Assembly (NCBI GenBank): GCA_963678705.1
Contig: OY783203.1
Location: 43,834,347 to 43,898,346 of the forward strand
Direction of reading: 5' to 3'
Source of the DNA: Panorpa germanica
Lineage: Eukaryota > Arthropoda > Insecta > Mecoptera > Panorpidae
DNA: 64,000 bases
Of the stretch, positions 24,400 to 37,431 are shown one piece after another. Position 1 is the first letter of the stretch. Each line of letters begins with the position of its first letter. The notes beneath the pieces were generated by a model, which was not told the DNA's origin, did not search any database, and saw only the letters and a list, made by a program, of their open reading frames with translations. Position numbers and translations under genes: made by a program.

Positions 24400-24691
24400 C
24401 GGCATTTATGTAAAGATAGAGTGTACAAAATTTCAAAAGAATCGGTCCAGTAGATTTTGAGCTAGAGAGGGCACCGACTCTAAAAATGCTATGTGTGAGA
24501 AACCGCATTTAAAAGTTTAAAAGTAACACAAAACCGGACCAGAGAGGTGAAGATCTAAAAGTCTATATCTCCGACAGTTTTACTCTAATCGACTTCAAAT
24601 TTTTACACACTAAACTTAATATGTTGTACAATAATATTAATAAATAAAAGAAAATGAAAAAATAAAAATTGAAACCTTAAACCAATAACAG

Positions 24692-24775
24692 GCTATAACA
24701 CCATAAATACTGCCAATATAAAAGGAGGTCATCGGAAATAGGCCAACTTTAAATAAATTAAATAAAGAAACAAAA
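24692..24775 (+). repeat. SINE fragment (3' half)
   Basis: It reads caccataaatactgccaa, then ggaggtcatcggaaatagg, then the aaataaattaaataaag tail, in the plus orientation. The block equivalent to 'gataggactcagc' is deleted. Confidence 0.65.
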
Positions 24776-27254
24776 CTTTCCGTGGACAATATATTTTAAC
24801 CTTAATTTAACGTTTATTTGTGATACTGAGTATCTTTTAAAGTATAACATACAGAAGTTCTTTCTTACCTATATAATTTCCTTGGAGAAAGAATAAGTAT
24901 ATACTCGCATTTATGTATATCTATATATGTACATACGAGTATATTCTGCTGTTAATAAAAAAGTAGAATTTAAAATTCTAGCCTGTGGGAATATTGAATT
25001 GATATTTTTAAATAAATAGTGCTCCCTGTTTCTTCTCTCTAAATATACATTGTTTGTTTTTCTTTGAATGTTATACTCGTACATGCATAATTTCAATTCA
25101 ATAAACAAATAGCGCAACATCAGTAAATATGTACAACATTTTATACATTAAAATGAGATATTTTGTAAACATGAAAGCTAAATAATATTTGAAATACAAT
25201 TTATTACATCAAAATTAATATACAGATAATAAATTGAATAAATTGAATGCTAATTAACTAGAAGCAATTAGTATAATTTTAAATAATTGCTACAGTATTT
25301 ACATTAATGGTGTTTTATATTAGCTTTATCATATGAAACATTTAATAACAATTTATCTACACAAATTTCTAAAGCATATTTTATAACCAGTATATATTTG
25401 AAAAAGAATTTAGTAAAAATTAAAAATAATTAATAAACCCAGTTAGTAAATAAAATTTAATAACATTTTTAATAATGTCTCATTTCAAATGGTCTCATCG
25501 TCAATTTTTTCAATGCCCGTCAATTTTCCTGTGGATTATTTTAAAGTTTGTACATTTTGGAAGTCGTCTTTGGTAGTATTGTCAGCAAAAATCGTTATTA
25601 AATGGTAACCAACTTTTGCGGAACCAGTTCAATGATAATGAATTGTGAGTCAGAACACATAAGTTATATAAAAACTACACTGTATGTTGTTAACAAGTTG
25701 GCAACCAGAACCTCAAATGTCCAATTACATTTATTCAATTCCCAATGTTAATGATTTTTTTCCTTAATGTCATTTTTAAACCTTAAATCATTAAAAATGT
25801 ACCAAAACTTCAAAATCCTTTAACATCGCCTCTTACTACAGCGAATGTCATCGCTTTAAACAATATAGTTAGAAACCTATGCGAAACCAAACGTCACTGC
25901 TCTCGCGACTCGCCATGAAGTTTTCACTTATTATAGTCGCTCACATTTTAATGCGATCTAGTGACGTCAAAAATATGCCTTATAACTAAACGGGAAAACG
26001 ATATTAATTTTTTAAATAACTATCTCTTCGTCAATTTTTAGGTATTTAATAAAAAGGACGCAAAACTTCTAATTATAATTCATTCTATTATATTTACTCG
26101 AAATCCAGGCAAGGGGGAATTTCCCGTTTGCCCTTACTTCCCTGTAGCACATACTATGTTATAAAAAATTGGTAATCGATAAAATTGGCCATCGATAATT
26201 TATCCTACACTGCACTGAAACTGTGGTACTAGAAATATAATTTCTACATATTAAATGAACTGTTTTTAATTAATTTTAGTGCATCAGCATTCGATCAATA
26301 TTACGAGTATGATTACAGAAATGTTTCTGAAACTATCAAATGTTCTTCGCTTTATTAATTAAATTTCATAGACATTAATATAGACTGGTGTCAGCTTCCT
26401 GGAAGGGAAATGGGTCGTCAGTGGCGTATCATTTATCATTTAGTAGAACTGTAATACGCGTAAATTAAAGCTCGGAATGTCATAAAATTTTGACATATAT
26501 CTAGTTTGAAAGTTGGTACTATCTAGAAATAGATTTGTCAATAGTATCTATATGTCATCCTATTATACGGATTATAAATAAATACTGTAAATTTTTCGAA
26601 AAAGATAAACATATTGACAAAGGAAAATTTTATTATCCGTCCTTGTTATCCAATAATTCGGTAATTCGGTATATGTTCTAGCAGGAGTCCACGTACTGGC
26701 CGTCACAATACAAAATATGACAATACAGTACAATTTTAACATTGGAAATCATGTATCGAATATCACTACCCGAAGCCATCAACCATGCTGCATCGATGTA
26801 GGTCCGTCCCGTCGATTCCTCCCTCCTCGAATACAACAGTAAATAGATAGTTAGTACATGTTAAGGGTGAGAAAGGGGTGCATAATGGACATGGAGCTCG
26901 GGCGTCAATGCATGGTGCGGAAGTAACTCTGCCGTGACGTAGAAAACTCTATTTGTAATTGAATTTTAAAATCATATATTCAATTACTCCAAAAAACAAA
27001 AAAAAAACTGATCGTACAAAACTGCAAACTGGTCAATTAGTTAATTAGTCGAAAGTCTATTCATTTTCTATATAGTAGTATAGTTAATAAGCTAGTGCTT
27101 GATCTATTATTTTACTGTTACTATTAAATAAATAGTTTACATTACAGTTAAGAAATATGTCCAACATATGTAGGCATGCACCTACTTTTGCATGATTGTT
27201 TCTCTGTTTTGACTCATTACTAATTTTCAGTAAAGTGCTGTACTTTACAGCGGG

Positions 27255-27285
27255 GCAGCTCAATATCTATCAGATATTGAGCTGC
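27255..27285. repeat. Perfect hairpin, 14 bp stem and 3-base loop
   Basis: gcagctcaatatct and agatattgagctgc are exact reverse complements separated by atc. The preceding cgggg is not part of the stem. There is no long flanking complementarity, so a microRNA precursor is unlikely; a foldback remnant is more probable. Confidence 0.6.
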
Positions 27286-28814
27286 AAAAATATTGTAGGA
27301 AATTGAGTCCTTTATAAGATAACAAATAATAAAATAATAATGATTTTATCTTAAGACCCACTGGTAAGAAGATATAGCAAAACACCATTTTTAGCAGCCA
27401 TTTTTTCAAAACGAAAGTCCAAATCATGGAAATGAAGGCTGCTAAATGAAATATTCTTAATCAGTGTACCCAAATTAGTAATGGTAAGTTTGTTTGCCAC
27501 CTATTCCCCCAATTTGCTACATTCAATATCAATTCTAGATTTTGAGCACAGGCTATAACAGGAAGTGAATGCGGGAAGAGTTATAGATGGCCTTTCCAAA
27601 CAGAAATCAGAATAAATGTATAGATTTTGATAAACAAAAAAATTCAACTAGCAAATTTATAGCAAAATAAAAGAACAAAGAATTTCCTATGTTTTGTTAA
27701 TTTCACGGTATAAAAATTCAATTCGTCGGGGAATTACCTTTGTCTAGAAATCAGATCTGTGGTGTATTGTCGCAATGCTTAAAAAGATACGTCGTATCAT
27801 GGTTTAACATCAACTAAGACGGAGTGGTCTGATATAAACGATAGTAGTAGACAGAGCACAGTAGTAATCATGCAACCTGTGAGTGTGTTTCATAGTAGGG
27901 TGTAGGGTGGGAGTTGTATCGCATTAGTAGACTTTGTTATTAGATAAAGTATGTACATTATTGTTTATCAATTGTTCGTGTTTATACGTATGTTGATCAA
28001 AGTGCATTCCTTGAATGAACACTAAAACTCAGTGAATGGGAATGGGGCTTAATTGCAACGGCACTGTGAGAAATACATAGTAAAAGTTACTATGTCATAT
28101 ACATACTATTGTGCTTTGGTTTTATAACAGTAAATCTTATAGATTCAAATAAAAATTAGTAGTCAATATTTAACATAGTAGATAGCACATTTACATCTAA
28201 AGATAGTCATTTTTATCTAAAACTATTATAGCACCCAAGTACTGTGCTTACACAGTAATGTTTATTGTATATTTCTCGCAGTGGGAAAACAGTTCTTCAT
28301 CTAGCCATGGAAATATTTGTTACGTTTTAAATATTTCATGTAATATCTTGATAACTTATCATATTTAGTAACACATGCATAAAATTCCCTTAATTTGTTT
28401 TTTATTTTCGACACTGCTTGTTTATAAATTAAGTTTATAATATATCATTCTTATCAGAATTATAATTTCATTACATTTTTACTAAAGTAAAATACAATCT
28501 TAATGTCACGTAACGCGATTGAAATTAGGGTAATCTTTAATCTGAATGAATTACCCAAAATTTGGAACACAGTGTTTAATGATATTTCAATGACTAAACG
28601 ACTTTAACCCAGTCGTTTATTTTTATGGTAATGAGAAATGGAGTGGTACTAAAATTTTAAATTATTCAGCGAGTATAGAGTTCAAGAAAACGACTGTGAA
28701 CATTTTTGGGGTAGTTAATTAGCCCCGGGGTTATCAATTTTAAGGGATTTTAAATCGGATGCAATAGTAAAACGAAATATTATATAACAAATAGTTTTTT
28801 TAATTTTTTTAATT

Positions 28815-28895
28815 TAATTTATCTGAAGCTTCTACCACCTCTTACTATGTTATTAATTTTCATAGTGCCGTAGTGTCATATATGTGTAATAAACG
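28815..28895 (-). repeat. SINE fragment, degenerate
   Basis: 'aatttaatttatctgaagc' followed by cacctcttactatgttatta and 'catagtgccgtagtgtcat' resembles the reverse complement of the SINE 3' half. Identity is low. Confidence 0.35.
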
Positions 28896-29851
28896 GGTGC
28901 CAAATAATTTTTAAAGGTCATCCTCAGTAATATCTAACAATTAACTTTTATAAGTGTTACAATTTTGAAATTTACCATTTGTTTTACATATTTAATAAAA
29001 ATTAACATAATAACATTAGGATACTATAATATATCAAAAATAAATTATAAACAATTGAATGTACAAATTTACAATAATTTAAGACTAAAATTTACATTAT
29101 GTCAAATCATGTCATAAATTTTGCTTATTGATATTATGAAAAACTAAAGAATATTTATTATCTAAATAAATGGATTCATTATTTATATTGCAAGTATATT
29201 GATTGTTTTTTAAGTAGTAATTTTTCTCATAAATTGATATAACAAACATAAAATATATATTGATTTTATGAAGTTTGTTTCTGTCTCTTTTAATTTAAAT
29301 AACCGCTTTGTAAATATTTTCCATATTTGGACATTTCAATATTCTATTATATGTTTCTAAAATTAGCATAATGTCAAAGTTTAATATGTAATTGAAAACT
29401 GGTTTGAATTGCTCGCTTGTAGCATTGAATGTTGTTGCAATATATATTTTGTTTCAATATATTTCCAACATCTGGTACTTTTCAACTTGTGTTTTAATGT
29501 AATATTAAAGGTAAACTTGTTAGTTACAAATGGGGTGACAACATGTTTTTTATAAAAATCCAATATTTAAACCGAGCCAAAGTAATCTCAGTGGTATGTT
29601 AGGACGTGTTATTGGGGTGTGAGTTTGTTGTTCTAAAATTGTTTTAATTATAATTTGGAAAATAGATTTAATATCTGGTATAAGGTTTCAACTCAGCTAT
29701 GGTTTGTACTCAGCTTAGACCTACATATTAGCACTTTTGCGCTTTACATTTCAACGCTTTAGAGTGATCTCACACTGGAACATATTACGTCCAATCTCCT
29801 ACTCATTGGTATGGTGTATTGTATGTACAGTAGTCTTATTACATTTATATT

Positions 29852-29925
29852 TGTTGACACCATAAAAATTGGCAACAATAGTAAGAGGTCAGCGGTCATA
29901 CGACTCGGAAATGTAGTTAGTTATA
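29852..29925 (+). repeat. SINE fragment (body)
   Basis: gacaccataaaaattggcaa followed by 'aatagtaagaggtcagcggt' matches the middle of the SINE in the plus orientation. The tail is not preserved. Confidence 0.5.
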
Positions 29926-30219
29926 CTTATAGTAGCTAATATATTTTCGTTATATTTTACTCATCAAAATTATATAATGGGACCTATTAATATTAATATA
30001 CGAAATTTTGTTTTATGTAGCAAAAATCATCAATTTATTATCGATATTGATTTGTGTGCAATCTTATAATAATTAATTTTAAAAAAATAATTTATTTTTA
30101 TAGAAGCTGTTACTTTCAAACCTGACCATGAAGTGCATTTTTCATTGAACTCGCCTTAAATATTTTATTTGGTATATTTTAAAACCAGAAATCTATTTTG
30201 GCATGACTAGATATATTTT

Positions 30220-30475
30220 CTCTTACTGCACAGAGACCAAGAATGCTATGTCTTCCGGTTGGAGTCAAAGACCAGCGATATGTGTTAATAAATTAATTTG
30301 GTTATATGTTCACACTCATGACATTTATGAGGCAACGGTGTGACTCACATATATCCACAAAACGACACTATATCATAAATTCTTCCAACATAGTAAGACG
30401 CCATTAGTGATAGGACCCAGCATTGGAAATAAGCCGGCGTTAAATAGATGAAATAAATAAATATCTACTAATTGC
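30220..30475 (+). repeat. SINE, near full length but diverged
   Basis: A degraded head (gctatgtcttccggttggag, then agaccagcgatat) is followed by 'gttcacactcatgacattta' and acgacactatatcataaatt. The conserved gtgataggacccagcattgg block and the gttaaatagatgaaataaat tail complete the copy. Confidence 0.65.
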
Positions 30476-30934
30476 CTCTGCTACATTTATGAAACATTTT
30501 TATTTAAACGCATCTGCACTTTTACGCTAGAATACATATATCGTTCCCTTTTGTATAAATATTTATTACCTAATTAATTTTTGTCAAAATGTGAGCCCTT
30601 GTTTCACAAAGTATGTATGGTTACAGCTGATAAATTCGTTTCGAATTGTGTAGCACGTACAACTTACCTGCCTACGTAGAATTAAAGTGCAAAATATATT
30701 ATTCATATCAAAGTGTAGTTCCCATTTCTTCTGAATCCAAATTAATGGGTTCGGAAAAAACGCATGAGTTATCGTAAACAACGGTCAAGCTATAATTTAC
30801 TTCTCACCCATTAGTGTACCTACATAGGCATTCGTATTTCACTGAAAATGGGAGCCCTATTAGGAAAAAAGAATTACACTTCATATTATGCAGTTAGTTC
30901 AAAATACTTTATTGCTTTGCTTGTTTATATAATT

Positions 30935-31020
30935 TATTTACCGTGGACCTATTTCCGATCCCGATTTCTATCACTGACCTCCTTCTAGGTTGGCAGTTTC
31001 TGTGGTGTCGTATGTGAACT
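30935..31020 (-). repeat. SINE fragment (3' half)
   Basis: The reverse complement of body and tail is present: ataatttatttaccgtggac, tttccgatcccgatttctat, and tctaggttggcagtttctg. It lies about 460 bp from a copy in the opposite orientation (30220-30475). Confidence 0.6.
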
Positions 31021-33399
31021 ACATCGCTAATATTTGAGTTACAAGTTTATCTGCTTTATAATTTTATTGGGCTGTATTTAGCCCAATAGGTATCTGAGTA
31101 TTAAATCAGATGGAGGTTAACTTTTTACATATAATTGCATACCCAACTCAAATTTGGATTTTTCTGAGCTGACTCACTGATGCACTGAACGATCGATATG
31201 CAAAATTTCTAGAAAGAAGTAAAAATGGTTTCTGATATGACTATTTCACGATTGATGCAAGACTATTACAAACTTGAATTAAATGAATACGATATATTTT
31301 ATTTTCAATTTAAGAAACTATAGCTAGTCATCGTAGCATCGTATTTTGTCTTAAAACATTCTCATAACGCTATATTCGTATTCAAAGATAGTTCTTTTAT
31401 ATCAATACAAAGAATATAAAAAGTATTCGCTTGTTAGTTGCTCTAGAAAATCTTAATCCGCGACAATGTGGCGCCAATGTTTTCCACATTTGCATTTAGC
31501 ATTATCATACTATGATATAGTTCTTTTAACATAATAGAAAGAGGTAGTATGTCTAAACCTTATAGAACTGATTATGTAATTCTACACCACCTTTATCTAA
31601 CACCTTATCTTAATCAAAAAAAAAAAGTACCAGTCATTGTCTTAAATTTATGTATCATTTTTGTCATACGAGTATATTGTAGATGATATTTCGTTTTATA
31701 AATGTGTAATTTATTATTACGTGTATAATATACTTAATTTGGAGCAATATCGTGACTTATTATAACAACTTATTATAGTACAAGGCAGTAGTGATTAGTG
31801 CCAGTGACACTAATGTCAAAATACATAGAGATTTGTGCAATAAAATAAATCTACCTTAAAATTTGTAATTGAAGTAAATATATGTAATAATAACAATTGC
31901 TAGCTTACCATAGCCTAATTCTAAAGTTCATTTTATATTCCTTATATAGAAATTGTCATGCACTGTAAGTTTCACAGTTACTAGCTTCCTAGTTACTAGA
32001 TCTGAATGGTTCGTAGTAATAAGGTATGTGGTACTATGTCAGTGGTTGGCGTTCCGCATGATATACTGTAAGCAATTGTGACTAGATATAATTGATTTCG
32101 TGTGGGAGCTACAAAGAAATGGTATATGGATCAATATTATTATATTAAGTGTTCCATTAGGATCTGGTACTCTTTTAAATACAGTATTATATCCGGTGGC
32201 ATTTTTTTCTAGTCTGGCTACTAACAGTTTGTAGATTCAACTACCTCAGCCACGGTGAGGTCCTTGTATAAAATATTTCTTTAATTGAGAATTATGTCCT
32301 GCTCTGACAAATTTGAATTAAAAATTAAAAAAACAATATTATCCAAAGAATCCGTATCCTTCTTGTATTTTAAAAAACTTGTCTTAAAAATTAAACCGTT
32401 AGTTTTAACGTGAATATTACTTTGGGCGAAATTTTTTTTAGGCAAAATATTACTTAAGGCATTCATATTATGAAGGTGCAATGGGTAGAAGAATTGTAGT
32501 GGAGTGCACAAAAGAGTCTGCCTGTAAAACTGAACAATATACCACACAAGTTTTCACAGTCCAGTAGCAAACATTATTGCACATTGTAAATTAGAAAAGA
32601 TTTTAGGGCACATTTGCGGCAAACTTTTACGGGACCTTTTTCTAGTCAAAATTCGGTTTATACTTCTTGCTTTTTGGATAACATTTCAGAAAACAGTATT
32701 CAGATAAAAGTAGTAGTTAATTATTTTCTTATCGATTTATAGAAACAAGCAAAAATAAATGCATAAGCACACAAATCATATTTACATTTTTCCAAACACA
32801 CTTACTATATAAATATAAAGCAAAACCTTAAAAACAACAAGAATCCTATGATAAACGAGTATTATTTTCTCAATGTAACTAAAGGAAAATGGAAAAGCAC
32901 TCTGCATTATTTATTTATATAAATCTTTAAGTAAATATTTTTCCAATAAATACCAATGTATACATATTTAATGTATATGCATCCATTTAAACAAGGACAA
33001 GGGGAGATATGAGTATACTTGTATACACTCGCACCCCTGTGTCATACAACACGGTATAGCCCTGACCTTAATTGTCTGTATTTACATAATTTTATTTTTA
33101 CGTTTGTTGTTATTGTTATGTATAATTTTACATATTGTTAACTATACTTACTATTTATACCATCATTTTTTTTGTACTCATAATAATATAGACTAAAAGT
33201 AAATACTTGTATATATTATTATAATATTCTGTGATACACATCGAAAACTGTATTCGTTTTACTACTTTGACACTTTCAATAAAATACTTGTAGATGGAAA
33301 GTTATCATTTCTGTTTGTAATTCAGTAGGGATATAAAATCAAACGAAAAAGATATTATATAAATTAATTATTTGAATGATTCTAACTGATGATTGGTAA

Positions 33400-33783
33400 G
33401 GGGCCTTCCGTAAATTATGCAACACAAATTTCATGCTATACTGCCCATCCCCATCGCCCTTTTGTGTGACGTCACACATTTTGAATTAGCACAAAATATT
33501 TTTTCTCAAATAGTACGTATTGCCGAAAGTAAAGATTTTGATAATATTTTTTAAGTGTTCGGACCTCTTCTTTTAGGTTTTATAAAAATTTTTGGAAACT
33601 TACTACACAATTTTTCAGTTATTGAAGAAATGACCTTTGTTCGCAATATATAGGGAGCGACTCTGCTTCATTTCGCCCAATATTTAGTACTTTTTATATT
33701 TTAAATTGCATGTGACGTCACAAAGTTTCTGACCTTCCTCCCTCATTGTCATAATTTGTAGAACCGTATCTTATGTGACGTAA
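33400..33783. mobile_element. Degraded MITE-like element with imperfect inverted ends
   Basis: The left end starts ggggccttccgtaaattatg, which resembles the terminus of a MITE type common in arthropods. Read in reverse complement, the right end has ctacaaattatgacaatg. The palindrome tgtgacgtcaca occurs near both ends (near 33464 and 33711), followed in each case by A/T-rich sequence. The ends are too diverged to define a target duplication. Confidence 0.4.
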
Positions 33784-34888
33784 AAAACTACTACTATCTA
33801 TGCCAAATGTATGCATCATCTTTGCCGGGAAAGTATGTTAAGTGTAAAATGCACATAACGGTTTACCTGAAAGGTTTCTTTGAGCAGATTTTTTACGGAG
33901 CGTTTACAGTTGTCCTTATATTTTTATCACATACACGCTCTGCTTGACCTTTACAAGTAATTTGTTCAATATACAACCTTTATTACATAAACAATATATC
34001 TATCTGAATCATTTAAAAGCATCTTCAGTTTGGTCTGACAAGTGAGTTTGATAGTGCAATTTAGTAGGGAGTTTATCACGAGTTAGAGCTGCTGTATTAT
34101 AGTTAGAGAAGCTGTGCTTCACTGTGCTTCGTCGTGAAGAAGAAGGACATCATGAAACAATTTCTGGCGTCGTTTGTGCGATAAGTACTCTTGGCTTCAT
34201 CCAAGTAGCCTCAGCAATCTAGATAACAGTAATGCGACCTGCGGTCATCGCCTTCTGATGTTTCACGCACTGTCTCTGGTCGCCGTTTATGGTATTCACA
34301 ATCTAGGCACAATCAAACACTTTACTGAGGGTTTTACTGAGAATAGTATCATCGAGCTGTACTTGGGAGTCTCTTTAAAATTTCATCCGATTTCACACCT
34401 TTGTTTGGCGAGAAAATGAATAATAACGCGTTGCGCTACAGATATTGATGCTTTCTGTTCACTCATAGCATACTGAAATGGTAGACGTAACTGTGAGGAT
34501 CATATGCAGGGCTATTCTATATTCATTCTCCCGCCATAGATACCCAGTCCCGGTTTATATTTAAATGACCCTTGTATCAATGTAACAATCTTATCCTAAT
34601 GTGTATGCTACCTTACCAGTTAAACAGTTTAACTGAAACAGTTGAAGAAAAAAAATACATAGAAAGATGAATTTATAATTTTGTTTAAAAGAAATATATT
34701 TCTAAAGAAATTAATAAGTTTTAAAACAATGACTAAAATCTAACATTAAAAGAAACATGCAAATTAATGATTGACACTCACAAATAATATTTAAAGTTGG
34801 GTTCATAGAAGATATGTTCTATTTGTCCTGCAGTCATTTTAGCAAGTGGAAAGAAATTTCGAAAATTAAAAACTATTACTGATTATGT

Positions 34889-35720
34889 TTAAATAAATTG
34901 AGAAATATATTCTAGGAATTTTTCGGACACATTTATACGTGATTTAAGTCGCACTAATTCACTGTCCAATTCCCATATCTTCAATGTTGTTAATGCATTA
35001 TCTGATAATAACATCTCAAAGGCGGTAATTAAGTTCTCATTTTTAAGATAAAGCCTGGTGGCTTTTGCTTCTACTTCTTCATGTTGTTCTAGGTTCAAAT
35101 TAAGATCTTCCAAGATTTCCAATATATCCTGATCGAATAATCTAATTGTGTTCACAGCGGCAGTAAAATCTTCTCTGATTAAAGCCTTTCTTCTTATTAA
35201 TCTTTCTCTAAGTAGTTTCTTAAAATAAAAATTTCATAATTATCAATGAATAATAATTTAAAGTTATTTTAAATAAATTTCTTGACAAGACAAAATTCTC
35301 AAAAAGTCTGAAAAATAACGTAATTTTGTAAATATTTCCATAGCACAATAATACATGTTCATACCATGTAGAAAGCGTTACGCAATATAACACTTTAGTT
35401 AGAGCTAGTTATCAAGAGTAAAACTTGCACGGCAAATCAATTTCTATATGTGAAGTACAAAGTAAATCTTAGAATTAGCTCGTGGTAAGCTAGCATGTGT
35501 GAATCTTGTGCTGCAAAACTATTTTTCATCTAATTACACTTGCAACCGCCATTGCAATTTTACAATGCTTCTCGGATATCGCTACAGAGGATATTAAGGG
35601 GCATCTCTGTGATACATTAATTTTTAAACGACCCCATTACCCCACCGCGAATAACTTAATTAAATAAAAATTCCATGTGTATTTACTTACATCGAATGGC
35701 ATAACATCTTCAGTACTCAT
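34889..35720 (-). CDS. Two-exon gene for a 119-residue helical protein, paralog A
   Basis: Exon 1 is 35720-35691 (ATG to TTCGAT, ten codons: MSTEDVMPFD) and ends at a gtaagt donor. Exon 2 is 35218-34889, entered after attttaag in phase 0 and ending at TAA. The intron is 472 bp. The first in-frame ATG of exon 2 (35155) is not the likely start, because the frame runs back to the acceptor and the same structure holds in paralog B. The 119-residue protein is charged and almost certainly all helical, with heptad-like Leu/Ile spacing throughout and no signal peptide or membrane segment. Residues best conserved with B include the MPFD end of exon 1, LIR near residue 23, and TT-K-WEL-EL-R near residues 87-100. 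I do not recognise the family. A small coiled-coil subunit of a larger complex is a reasonable guess, nothing more. Confidence 0.7.
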
Positions 35721-36030
35721 TTTTAAAATATTGTCAAGTTAATTTTGCGAACGTTAAAAAACGTATCCTGATGATTCAAATCTTGATACGAAAGTTGGAA
35801 GATAGCTCTTATCACTTGCTGCATAAATGACTAGTAACTGATTGTGCAAAATGCAATCAATTTGTTTTAATTATTGTTTCGTACAAGAGCAATTATTTAA
35901 TGCAAGTATTATATTGCAATTATTTTAAATAAAATAAAGAAATTATTTATTTGTAGATTGTTTTTTATTTCTAAACAAATTTCTACTAACAAAAGAAACG
36001 TTTACAATTCTGACAAATTGGTTGAACTAT
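35721..36030 (-). promoter_or_regulatory. Highly conserved 5' flank of paralog A
   Basis: These roughly 300 bp upstream of the ATG are about 94 percent identical by eye to 38346-38640 upstream of paralog B, far more than the coding exon. Shared words include attgtcaagttaattttgcg, gttggaagatagctcttatc and ttgtttcgtacaagagc. No open frame on either strand explains the conservation. It is presumably promoter and 5' UTR, or a gene-conversion tract. Confidence 0.5.
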
Positions 36031-36307
36031 TCTTTCAGGAAAAAATGACGTCAGTTGTTAAACATTATAAAAGACACATAATTTGTGGAAAAGAAAAAAA
36101 GAATTGTAAAATTCTGACTTAAAAATTAAATGAAATATAAATTTATTAGCCAAGGCAGACACCAGACAGCCTAAGAAACACACAGTATGCTTCAATTAGT
36201 ATACACTAGTACATATTTTAAAATTATATTTTCAAGACAATCTTAATTTGTTTAATAAGTTGGAGACAAAACACTAATTACCTAGTAGATGTTTTGCTTG
36301 GTATTTA

Positions 36308-36390
36308 ATATGTTAGACGTCGTCCAATTTCCAATGCAATGATCATCGATGACTTCCTACGATGTGTCAGTATTTATGATGTTGTCGAAC
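36308..36390 (-). repeat. SINE fragment shared by duplication (copy A)
   Basis: Reverse complement of the SINE body: tatgttagacgtcgtccaat, gatcatcgatgacttcctac, tttatgatgttgtcg. It corresponds in position to 39378-39462 in the other duplicate. Confidence 0.55.
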
Positions 36391-37110
36391 ACTGCAACTG
36401 TTTTACACCAAACGTGTACGCGTTGCAACGTTTAACCTACCCCAACCTTGTGCATATAAAATCGTGTTCTTATGGGGCGATTTTAGTTGAACGATCTTAG
36501 TTCATGCATTAGAATAAAAATAACTAAACGACTTAAGGATCTCACGGTTCAACTTGTTTTAACTGCTAACATCATACAATATCCGTTTACAAATTAATGG
36601 CAAAACAGGTAAGATATCACAGTTGAATGCAGTTGTGAAATAGGCTGAAATACATTTATTAGCACTTACACAAGCGCTGTTATTGCGTTCAAAGATGGAT
36701 TTTGGAAATACATAAATTAGATACATCTGAAACATTAGTGAAGGCAATATAGAAACCATCTTCTGATTCCTGAAAAAACATTTATTTAATTATATATAAT
36801 ACATATTTTTATTATTTGTTTACGAGTATTTATATTTATTTCGATCATAGGCAAATATGCATATTTCAAATGTTTTCTTAATTTTAATATAATACGTCAA
36901 ACATTGTACATCTGTCAAACCGACTTCGAAGACATATTTCCCGACGTGCTCTGCTGCTCACTCGCTGTGTAAGTCAAAAGAACACAATTTTGGTTTACAT
37001 TTGAATGGCCTTCGTACAGGTGTGTTACAATTTTAAATGTATTGCTTTGCACTCGTACCGTACATTACTAAACGAAAACCTCGAAATAAATATTTTTTTA
37101 AGAAACAGTT
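36391..37110. other. Spacer between the duplicated genes
   Basis: No gene is supported. A GC-richer segment at about 36925-36975 ends in a donor-like CTGT|gtaagt on the plus strand. The 66-codon minus-strand frame at 36559-36759 has no motif and no matching position in the other duplicate. Confidence 0.4.
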
Positions 37111-37431
37111 AAAGCAAACAAAATGTATAGAAAGACGACTTTATAATTTTGTTTAAAGATATATATTTCCAAATACAGCAACTTTCCAAAAAAATTAATA
37201 AGTTTTAAAACAATGGTTAAAGCCAAACATTAAAAGAAACATACAAATGAATGATGACAGTCACAAATAATAATAAAATTTCGGTTTTATAGTATATGTT
37301 CTGCCGAAGCAAGAACTAAAAGAAGAAATTCGGTTTTATAAAAAAAAAATTATTAAAATTATTAAAAAAATAAAAATTATCGTTGTACGGCCATTTTGGA
37401 AAGCGTAAATCTTATTAGAGATTATAGTCTA

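Larger units (their letters stand above)
20600..34640. other. Repeat-rich intergenic DNA, no supported gene
   Basis: The sequence contains dispersed repeat family B (about 20880-20995 and 21455-21560), SINE pieces, foldback hairpins at 24247-24399 and 27255-27285, and a degraded TIR element at 33400-33783. A 30584-30781 minus open frame ends near a donor-like GCAG|gtaagt, and a 34174-34419 plus open frame (81 codons, TTG start) lies in GC-richer DNA. Neither shows a motif or a consistent gene structure. The remainder is featureless A+T-rich sequence. Confidence 0.5.
34641..36030. repeat. Duplicated segment, copy A (small helical-protein gene with flanks)
   Basis: This segment and 37115-38690 are ancient tandem duplicates. 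They share the 3' flank (roughly 80 percent), intron (roughly 80 percent), exon 2 (roughly 70 percent) and the 5' flank of exon 1 (about 94 percent over some 300 bp), judged by eye. The similarity resumes further upstream at lower identity and includes the same SINE insertion (36308-36390 and 39378-39462), so the SINE predates the duplication. Confidence 0.75.

Noticed and set aside
30584..30781. 65-codon minus-strand frame near a GCAG|gtaagt donor
   Set aside because: The donor is good but the acceptor (aattatag) is weak and the peptide shows no motif or partner exon.
34174..34419. 81-codon plus-strand frame in GC-richer DNA
   Set aside because: TTG start, no recognisable domain, nearby stop-broken frames; more like a decayed transposon or exon relic than a gene.
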